Of a stretch of DNA of 64,000 nt, positions 55,663 through 64,000 are shown piece by piece. The stretch comes from Chrysoperla carnea (Eukaryota; Arthropoda; Insecta; Neuroptera; Chrysopidae): assembly GCF_905475395.1 (NCBI RefSeq), contig NC_058340.1:75618181-75682180 (forward strand). The letters are read 5' to 3'. Each line of letters opens with the position of its first letter. Positions within the stretch are counted from its first letter, which is position 1. The translations under genes were made by a program, and so were the position numbers. A model generated the notes under the pieces. It had not been told where the DNA came from. It worked only from the letters and a program-made list of their open reading frames with translations, and searched no databases.

Positions 55663-56145
55663 ATGAGTTCAAGTTTATGCTGTTACAAATGCAACCGTAT
55701 CGGTCATTTTGCCCGTGAATGTCCACAAGGCGGTGGCAGCGGCGGTGGACGTGACGGTGGTGGTCGTGGTGGTATGGACGGTGGCGGCTTCAACAGACGT
55801 GAAAAGTGTTACAAATGTAATCGTTTTGGTCATTTTGCACGTGATTGTAAAGATCAAGACCGTTGTTATCGTTGCAATAGCACCGGCCATATTGCCAAGG
55901 ATTGTTTACAAAGTCCTGACGCTCCGTCATGTTACAATTGTAATAAACCAGGGCATATTGCGCGCGCATGCCCTGAATCGAATTCCGATCGTGACGGAGG
56001 TGGTCGTTACAATTCACAATTGTGCTATACATGTCAAAAGACAGGTCATATTTCGAGAAATTGTCCAGAGAGTACTAAGGCGTGTTACATTTGCAATCAA
56101 CCGGGACATCTTAGGCGTGATTGCGAACAAGATGTCAGAAAGTAA
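55663..56145 (+). CDS. CNBP: CNBP/ZNF9-like CCHC zinc-knuckle nucleic-acid-binding protein
   Basis: One coding exon of 160 residues. It has six CX2CX4HX4C knuckles: [85 protein letters not shown] glycine/arginine RGG-like stretch (about residues 23-45) lies between knuckles 1 and 2, the family's usual place. Vertebrate CNBP has seven knuckles; six is normal for insects. CNBP binds single-stranded G-rich DNA and RNA and affects translation and transcription. The ATG follows a clear acceptor (tttaaattacag, ending 55646) with a 16-nt leader, so an upstream non-coding exon exists. The other open frames over this exon are shadows. Candidate poly(A) signals are AATAAA at 56582 and 58430. Confidence 0.96.
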   Translation: MSSSLCCYKCNRIGHFARECPQGGGSGGGRDGGGRGGMDGGGFNRREKCYKCNRFGHFARDCKDQDRCYRCNSTGHIAKDCLQSPDAPSCYNCNKPGHIARACPESNSDRDGGGRYNSQLCYTCQKTGHISRNCPESTKACYICNQPGHLRRDCEQDVRK

Positions 56146-59100
56146 AAGTTGGAATCTTTTTTCAAAACAACTTTTACAACATTTTCATAATTACAAAACC
56201 TATTAATTAATTATAATGTTTGGACCTGAGAACGGTTATCCTAATTTTTGTAACGCAGCCGATGGAGATAATATATTAAAAATTTGATTTGTTAGTTACA
56301 CAAACTGAGGCTCTTAAAGCAATTCAAATAACAAAGTATCCATAAATTGATATGCAAATTTAAATAAATACAGAAAAAAGAGGCCCAGAGGCTTGAGACA
56401 GTTTTTTTTTTTCGTTTTAACAAAAAAAAAAAAGAAAGTAAAAAAAATAAACAGCGGGCAAATGAATTCACGTTGGCTGTTTCTCAAACTTTAATTTAAG
56501 ATGGGAATTTAAGGTGAGCTAGTGCTCATCCTATGTCTTAAAAGGAAATTTTACAAAAAAAAGTAATGTTTTTAAACGAAAAATAAATATATATTATTAT
56601 GAAAAACTCAAATATATAGAAAAAAAAATGGAAAATTCATTGGTGTATTTTTGTATAAGTTATTTCAAAGAACCTTCGTCGAATTTATTCGAAAACATTT
56701 GCTATCAAACATTCCAAAAAAATGAGTCACTAACAAATTTTTTCGAATAAATTTTTATATTTTTATTTCTGTTTTCTTGACGGACCGAATGTTTTTGAAA
56801 ACTCAGGGTGACGAACGATCTGAAAATTGATTGTAATTATAAATGTTAAATTGTAAACATCCAATATTCAGATTTTGAATAAACGCAAGTAACGAAAACT
56901 TGAAAGACCATATTCTTTATCGATTTTTCCGAATAAACGATTGTTCGTTTCAAAAGGAGTTAGATAATAGTCAAATCGTTTGCTACCCTGAAAATGGAGA
57001 AGAAAAAACTTGGTTTTTAAACTCTCAAAATAAAAAATTGACAACTATTGTTACATACAGTGTGTACAAGGCTGACTTTCAATTTCAGTTTAAGCATTAT
57101 AAAAAAGAGTATGCAATATAAATTGTATATTTGTGGTTTAATTTTTTTCGTTTTTTTTTGTATTTAATCCTTTATATTAAAATTTTGTGAATTTTTTTTT
57201 ATACGAATTAGGTAAATTTTTTTTTTGTAAAACGTTTCTGAAACATTCTGTATTTATTTTTTAATTTTATTTTTCTAAATTAATTTTTTTTGTGAGAAAT
57301 CAGGTTGTTTATAAAAAGTAAAGGAAAATTAATAAAAAGAAAATTTATTTGGCGAAAATATTATAATGAATATTTACCAAGAAAAATACTTTATTTTTGA
57401 TACAAATTTCTTTTTGATAACAGTGATATTTTATATAAAATATTTTTATATAATAAAGTCTGAGTCGTATCTATTGAGCTTTAGAAAGACAGAGAGAGAG
57501 AAGTATTTATTAATTTAGAGAGAGAGAGAAAGAAAGAGATCATGATGTGAAGACAATTGAACAGTTAAGTACGAAGATATTATTGAATATTCATGTTTCA
57601 CGATTCAACAGTTTTTATGAGGATATTAATTTTATTATCGAGTCAAATATTAATTCAGGGACATAGGAAAATTAAGTAATTCTTTTTTTAATTAATTTGA
57701 AAACTAAAAGTTTTCGTGCGGCGAAAATAGTTCGTTTTCGAATGTCGGATATTTTTGCATTCTTCCTTCAATTGTGTTCTTGTTTAAATATGTGACATAG
57801 TTCGTCACCCCGAAAAAAAAAAATCCGATGCCCCTTGAAAGAGAAGTTCCTAGTTATGGAAATTTTCGTATTTAAAAGTTTTGAGGCACGACTTTGAACA
57901 ATATCTGCTAAAATTTCCATAATACTCTTAAATCCAGATGATTTAATAAATTTGGAACCCGTTTTCGTGTTAAGATAATATAAAATTAATATTCTCGCTA
58001 GGAGTTTGATTTTTAATGAAAATTGTGATATTTTTTTTTGTTGACGAATAGTTTGACGTCATTTATTGATGAAGGCCGTCCCAAGTTTTGGAGCTAAAGA
58101 GTGGTTTCGAAGGTTTCTTGAGTTTGTTGGTACATTTAAAACAATACAAAATGTATTCTTTTAAATGTAGTTTAGTAAGTGGGACAGAGAGAGAGAGAGA
58201 GAAGCACGAGGAAGAGGAAGTAGAATGAGAAAGAAGGAAGTTAAGGTTTGTTGGAAGATGTTTTAGAAATTGTTTTAAAAACTGTTATTGTGAGAAGATT
58301 TGGTGGAAGGATTTTGTTTGGAAGTTTAAAATTGTTATTTTTGTTTGATTTGCTTATTGAAAAGTTTTGTAATGGCATGGCGATTAAAAATAATTAAAAA
58401 ATACATTTTGCGTCCTCGATTCATTTTGAAATAAAATGCAAATCAAACTTTAAATATTGTGTTTTTATTATTTTACTTACAATGTACAAAACATCAAATT
58501 GAAAACAAAATGGAAGTCAATAAATAAAATTTTTATCTAAATTATTGAATTTAACTCATTTTAAAAATCCTATTGTCTTTTTCTACCTAAATCTGAAGGA
58601 CATTACAGACTAGATAACAAAAAAACGGTGAAGTTTAAGGATGAATACCCAATATTAAATTTGAAGTCATTTTATTCAATTTAAAGTATGTTGAAGAATA
58701 AACTCCACTCTTTCGATTACATGGAAAAAAATAGTACTTTTCCGTGGGTTTAAGAGAAATAATCGAAATTGAAAGCGTCATTAACTCCGGGTTATTTTTG
58801 CCGGAAGTAGTTTAAATTAGAACAAAATTAAAAAATTTGATACGTAAAATTGAACTCAAGTAAAAAAAAAACTAATTTTTGAAAACTATGCACTTTTTAG
58901 AATTATTTTATGCAAAAAAAATTGGTCCTTACCGTGGTTTTTGCAGAAATATTTGAGTTCAATTTTGGGAAAGTCATACTTTTATGTCATTTAAATGTCA
59001 TTATGACATTATTTTATGAAAATTTCAAGTCAAATTACATACTTGTTTTATGATAAATAATTAATTAAAGATACAATATTAATTATTTCATACTTATAAT

Positions 59101-60443
59101 TACTTATAATTACTTAAAAAAATATTAGTATGTATGATTCTCTATAAAAATTAATTAAAAAATTAATTAGATGTACTACCCGAATTTGACATGGTATTCA
59201 TCCTTAAGTGACTCATGTCACTTACAATTTATGATCACGAGATACAATTTATGGCCATCTGTTCTGATATACTTAATGAATATGGCTATTTTTCATTTAA
59301 AAAAGAAATTGGAAACTGTAAATATATTTTTCCTGTGTAAAACAATCCCTATCCCTATATTTCCAGTGTTGGAAGAGGGGATAAGTGCGAGTAAGAGAGA
59401 TGTTGGCTAAAACGCGGTGGTCTTTACTTTTAAGTCCAACGAAGTGGGTCAGTATCAAGCTCTAGTACTCTTAATATTTTTATTAGTACTTATGTTAAAT
59501 ATCATATGATTTCTCGAAGAGCAAAATGGATATTGGAAGGATTGAAAAAGTCATTTAAAGGAAAAGGAAGGTTTCCAATTTCCATATGAGAAAAGAATGG
59601 TGTTACGGAATTTCGAATATAGCCGAAAAACGGATTTTTCCCTTTTTCAAGTAAAAATATTTCGAACACCTTATATATTCAAGAAATTCGAATTTAGCAC
59701 CCCAAAATTTAATATTTTCGCATACACCGCCATGTTTGTAGTATCAATAAACAGGTGTTCAAATATTAAATTACCTATAATCAAAGTTTCGTTTGTTTTA
59801 AGGTAAATATTTCACGGACAAGATATTCTACAGTTAAAAGGTAAGGAATTTTTGGAAGCAAGATAATGGTAAAAAAAGAATAATTTATTGAATAAAACTC
59901 AATATTATTTACATAAATTTAACAAATAATTGCAGTTATAAATTATGATAATATGTAACAATAATAAATATTATTCCACAAGAATTTGATGTGAATAGAC
60001 TTTAAACTTTGTATAATGTTCAATTACATTGACTCAAGGCTACGAGTGTGCTCCAAATTCTCAAGGCTCCAACTCCAATCATATCAAACACTTAATTTTA
60101 TTGTTCAAAAAGATATTTTTTTGATTTGTTTCTTATTAATTACTATCTACAATTAATTTATTATCCCTTTAGTTTTGAGATCTTGTGAGTGCAAACAACT
60201 TTGTATTTAGTTTATTTATATTATTTACTTTTTACTTTTTAGTTCAACATCAAGCTTGTACTTTAAAAAAAACATTCTTTTAAAAAAAGGAATTTAATTA
60301 ATACCTTGTGTAGGCAATATGTGTAACCTGTATGTCACAACTATAGCATAACTAGATAAAAATAGATAAATTTTTTCTACAAAAGTTTTTAGTTATTTTT
60401 ATAATATAAACAATTTCGAGTTTAATAGCTAATTCTTTCGAGC
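56146..60443. other. CNBP 3' region and spacer to the UGT cluster
   Basis: It probably starts with a long CNBP 3'UTR containing GA-rich tracts (57487-57540 and 58186-58232), with AATAAA at 58430-58435. A TTAA-flanked MITE follows (58639-59203). The remainder is AT-rich. The 73-codon frame at 56900-57121 shows no domain and sits in presumed UTR. Confidence 0.5.
58639..59203. mobile_element. TTAA-flanked MITE with GGATGAATACC ends
   Basis: 565 bp between TTAA sites (58635-58638 and 59204-59207). The ends GGATGAATACC and GGTATTCATCC are perfect 11-bp inverted repeats, with weaker pairing further in. The interior is unlike family C, so it is a third TTAA family in the window. Confidence 0.83.
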
Positions 60444-62536
60444 TTATTGTGTCTTATGTTTAGTTTTAAGTGTATTTTTACATAAAAGTGTTAAACATTT
60501 GCTAAGAACCATTTTTAAAATATAAAGAATTAAAATACTGAATATTAAAGTTATGGCAACGATATCTAAACAATATGTCTGATAGAAAGGCATGTGTAAA
60601 GATGCTGGTTCTAATTCTTTAGCTCCTTTATGGCGAATCACGTATTCAATCCAAAATATAGCTCTTTTCATTGGCGTTAGAGGTTGGTTACGAAATGCAG
60701 AAGATATACGTTCGATGTTTTTTGTGTATCTACAAAAATATAAAAAATGAAATTTTTGTGACAAAAATATTAATAAATAACTTACTTTGGATTTTCAATA
60801 ACTTCATGGACAGCTTTAACAATATCATTTGCGTTGAGCGTGTGCAAATTTAAGGCAATACTTATGCCCTTTCGTTGCATTCGTTCAGTGTTAAACTTTT
60901 GATCTAAGTATATTGGTATTCCAACTGTCGGTTTATGAAAATAAATTGCTTCTTGGCTACTTAATTCTCCACCATGCGTTATGAATAATTTTACATTTGG
61001 ATGATCTAGAACAAAAAATTTCATAGAGATCAAATCTGTTGTATCTTAATTATTAAGATCAAAATGTTGATACTCACTTAAAACGTCGGGTTGTGGCAAC
61101 CATTTATGGATCATCACATTATCAGGTTTCCCCGGTAAATTATCGGATTCAAATTTCCACAGTATTTTATATGGTAATTGAGCGAATGCGTTTAATAAAG
61201 CTTCTCTTTTCGATTTATCTAGAATATCTGAACGAATATTAGATCCCATAGAAAAGAATATTGCACCTTCTTTGGCATTATCCAAAAATTCCTTTACATC
61301 CTACAAAAGATTAGATAAATAAAAGATTTGTGTTTGAAAATTAGTTTTAATCTAATTCCAATCTTCCACATATAATTTTTCATAAACGCCTAAAATATAG
61401 GCAACGTGTTAGACACAAATGCATAAAAAGTTGCTGTAAGTAGAAAATCTTTCATTAAAATTAAAACTTATAGTATAACTAATAAGCCGGGTTGAACAGC
61501 TGTTCATCGAAAAGTACTTGCTCAAACAGCCGAACCACTTAAAAATTTAACTAATAATTAACTTTTTAGAAAACAATAGGATTCTTTTACCAGAAAATAG
61601 TTTTGGTTGTTTTACTTTTAACTTACTTTTGGTAAACTTCCTTTTAATTTAATATGTAAGCCACCAATCGGTATGGTATTGGGTGTTAAAGGTCTTGGAT
61701 ATCCAAGAACAGGATCCATATTCATTAAAAACAAACTAATTTGTTTATCCAAATCCAAAGAATAATCAGCATCAGGACCATAAAATTCTTTCATCACATT
61801 TAAAACTTTCGGGGTTGTGATATAAATTCGATGCCATATTTGATATAAATGTACATAAAAATTTATAAATCGTTCTCCAAACGACATTTTATCATCACAT
61901 GGTAAAGTATAAAATGGGAAAATTGCTGGATATAACCAATCACCAGTATGTACGTTGTACCATGGTAGCATTCCTAACGGACTGGTACCAATTATTGGCG
62001 GGGAGCCAAGTTTCTTAATTAATGGATAATTACATTCTGGTAACATTGATATGTCATATATTATTAAATCAAATGTATTTTTTGGATATTCCATAAGTTG
62101 TTTAAATCCATTTGATTCCAATTGAAATTGACAACAAGTTGGACCCCAATCTAATAACAGGGTATCGAATGGATTGACTTTTTCAAATTCATCGAAATTC
62201 CAATCCTCCACAAGTAATTTTTCATAAACACCTAAAATATAGGCAACGTGTTAGACACATATGCAGAAAGAGTTGCTGTAGGTAGAAAATCTTTTATAAA
62301 AATTAATACTTACCTTCAAGATGTATAAAAGTATAATTATTAGGATTTTTTTCAAAATCAGGTGAAACAAATGTAACATTGTGACCATTTTTGACCAATT
62401 CTTGAACAAGTACACGATGCCATAACGAGTGACTATGAGATGGAATTGGTGATAATACTAAAATATTTACACTAAATACATTATCAGCAAAAAATATTAT
62501 ATTTATAAATAAAACTAAATAATTTTTATAATTCAT
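60444..62536 (-). CDS. UDP-glycosyltransferase (UGT), complete gene
   Basis: Five exons on the minus strand: 62314-62536, 61627-62231, 61078-61300, 60786-61005, 60444-60729, joining in phase to 518 residues, the normal UGT length. The N-terminal signal peptide (NYLVLFINIIFFADNVFS) is followed by the acceptor-binding half with SHSHSLWH, whose histidine is in the catalytic position. The donor half has FFSMGSNIRSD, then KWLPQPDVLNHPNVKLFITH, GGELSSQEA and DQKFNTERM (UGT signature). A C-terminal membrane anchor (DIVAITLIFSILILYILKMV) precedes a lysine-rich tail. Insect UGTs in the ER membrane conjugate sugar from UDP-glucose to small lipophilic compounds. It is in tandem with a second UGT. Intron 2 contains a duplicated exon-2 start. 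Confidence 0.95.
61361..61475 (-). pseudogene. Vestigial duplicate of UGT intron 1 end and exon 2 start inside intron 2
   Basis: Read on the minus strand it repeats the end of intron 1 ('acacgttgcctatattttag') and the first dozen exon 2 codons (GVYEKLYVEDWN), then hits a stop and unrelated sequence. The real counterpart is at 62200-62312. It lies between exons 2 and 3, so it is a leftover of a partial duplication. Its splice acceptor looks intact. Confidence 0.85.
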
Positions 62537-63506
62537 TTTTTAATTTAACAATAAGCTTGAAAAAAAATAAAAACTTTAATCAATAAATAAGTAAATTATT
62601 CTAAAACCACTTGAATTAATTCTAATTTTTTGACACTAATACTGATTAATAAATATAAAATACCTACAGATTAGATGAAGATACAATTAATTGGAAAATT
62701 AAATACAATGCATAGTAATTAACTTATCAAGGTCAGATAAAATTTTACAGATGAAAGGATTTTATTTGAATAGACAAAATCAGGCGTGGATTCAATTTTA
62801 TTACTTTTCAAGAGCATTTTTTGTGTAGTTAATAATTTTATAATTTTCATGCTTTTAAGGTAGTTTACTCGAGAAATGGCTTTTCTTAGTATTCAATAAA
62901 ATTGAAGTATAAGATTAATAAAATTATTCTGTGTTTAAAAAAAAAGGAATTTGTTCACCGTCTGTGGAATGAGATTATTAGCAATCAAAATGTGCATAAT
63001 TAACATGCTGGAGGTATGTACAGCGAGTATAAAAAAAGATACTTTTTTATACATACAAAGTGTAACAATTTAATTATTATGGCTAATAGCTTGATTAAAT
63101 GCAAGAATGACATATTTTCAAGTCCCATTTCTTCCGAAAACAAACGATTTTCGAAAAAAACGTTTTAAATAAAAATTGTTAGTTTTTTTATGAGGATCAA
63201 CTTTCTTATTCTTAGGACAACAAGAAAAGGGTGCAGAGCAACGAAAATCCTTGTCTCTTCCTAGTTATGTCAATGCTGCCCATTCTGCCTAAATTAGTAA
63301 TCGCAGTTTATCTACATCTCTAATTCGCATCAAGGCTATTAAATTTAATTAAAATTATTATCGTCTCTTCAGTGACGTACCCGGAATAGTATTTTGGGAG
63401 AAGATGTTGTACTTGACAGAAAAAACTAAAGATAATAAAAAAGGATTAAATACTTAAATTTTTCAATAAAAAGTTTTTTAATTAAAATTTTTTAATTTAA
63501 TTATAA
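62537..63506. other. Spacer between two tandem UGT genes
   Basis: 970 bp of AT-rich sequence that must hold the first UGT's promoter and the second UGT's 3' end. A lone 'ttaaggtagtttactcg' near 62858 resembles the start of a TTAA MITE, but no matching end follows. Otherwise nothing is recognised. Confidence 0.5.
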
Positions 63507-64000
63507 TTATGACTTAGCAAAATTTAATGTTTTTTTAATTTTTTTTTAAATAAATTACTTTTAATAAATCTTAAACATTTACTGATAACAATTTTTAAAA
63601 TATAAAGAATTAAAATACTGAATAATAAAGTTATGGCAACGATATCTAAACAATATGTCTGATAGAAAGGCATGTGTAAAGATGCTGGTTCTAATTCTTT
63701 AGCTCCTTTATGGCGAAGTACATATTCAATCCAAAATATTGCACGTTCTAGTGGTGTTTGAGGTTGATCACGAAATGCTGAAGATATTCTTTCAATATTT
63801 TTGGTGTATCTGTAAATAAAGTTTATAAAATCATTTTTGGAAACTAAAAAAAATATAAATAAAACTTACTTTGGATTTTCAATAACTTCACGGACAGCTT
63901 TAACAATATCTTTTGTGTTGAGAGTTGCAAAGTTTAAGGCAACACCTATTTCTTTTTGTTGCATTCTTTGGGCATTGTACTTTTGATCCATAAATACTGG
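63507..64000 (-). CDS. Second UDP-glycosyltransferase, 3' exons only (cut by window end)
   Basis: Exon 63507-63809 carries YTKNIERISSAFRDQPQTPL, the RHKGAKELEPASLHMPFYQT block and the membrane anchor, then a lysine-rich tail. The preceding exon, 63870-64000 and beyond, carries DQKYNAQRMQQKEIGVALNF and VREVIENPK. Exon borders and phases equal those of the neighbouring UGT. The tail differs: the frame runs on to a TAA at 63507-63509. The 5' part lies outside the window. Confidence 0.93.

Noticed and set aside
55675-56206. Alternative frames over CNBP (55675-55890, 55709-56206, 55790-56032)
   Set aside because: They are shadows of the repetitive zinc-knuckle coding sequence; only the 55663-56145 frame gives CCHC motifs.
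56900-57121. 73-codon frame downstream of CNBP
   Set aside because: It has no recognisable domain and lies in the presumed long 3'UTR; chance length in AT-rich DNA.
62856-62880. 'ttaaggtagtttactcg' as the start of another TTAA MITE
   Set aside because: No matching inverted end followed by TTAA was found downstream.

Overview
This window is AT-rich animal nuclear DNA. It carries spliced genes with GT-AG introns, 3' AATAAA signals, and introns and spacers full of short transposons. The gene set points to an insect: an ABCG half-transporter, a UDP-glycosyltransferase cluster, BicD, muskelin, RIOK1, NAT9, a SREK1/Srp54-type splicing factor and a six-knuckle CNBP. The order cannot be fixed from the sequence alone. 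No retroviral or LTR element, no Polinton, no tRNA or rRNA gene and no CRISPR array was recognised.

Layout. 1-4391: spacer or upstream intron with transposon copies, including a deleted hAT element. 4392-14524 (+): five 3' exons of an ABCG1/4-like half-transporter; its 5' end lies outside or was not recognised. 17258-20645 (-): RIOK1, two coding exons, with an unusual hairpin-bearing tandem array in its intron. 21485-22951 (+): NAT9, three exons, divergent from RIOK1. 24369-26141 (-): SREK1/Srp54-like SR protein, one coding exon. 27934-34464 (+): muskelin, nine exons. 34465-42361: gene-free block of MITEs and tandem repeats. 42362-46961 (+): BicD, six exons, with two LINE tails in its introns. 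46962-55646: spacer with a large TA-flanked MITE, LINE tails and a minisatellite. 55663-56145 (+): CNBP in one coding exon behind a 5'UTR intron. 60444-62536 (-): complete UGT, five exons. 63507-64000 (-): last two exons of a second UGT of the same array.

The host genes are mostly unrelated housekeeping functions: ribosome maturation (RIOK1), acetylation (NAT9), splicing (SREK1-like), ubiquitin ligase (muskelin), dynein cargo adaptor (BicD) and RNA binding (CNBP). The ABCG and UGT genes are transport and detoxification genes. RIOK1/NAT9 and SREK1/muskelin are divergent pairs that may share promoter regions.

The most unusual signal is structural. In the RIOK1 intron, seven tandem ~127-bp units each hold a ~19-bp-stem hairpin whose two arms change together between units. 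A second theme is a set of TTAA-flanked MITEs. Two copies 25 kb apart look identical over about 480 bp, and an empty target site is preserved in a neighbouring satellite unit. A third is a leftover acceptor plus exon-2 start inside a UGT intron. Repeat families are named A-G and L below for cross-reference; these names are mine. All coordinates and splice sites come from reading the sequence, with no database search.
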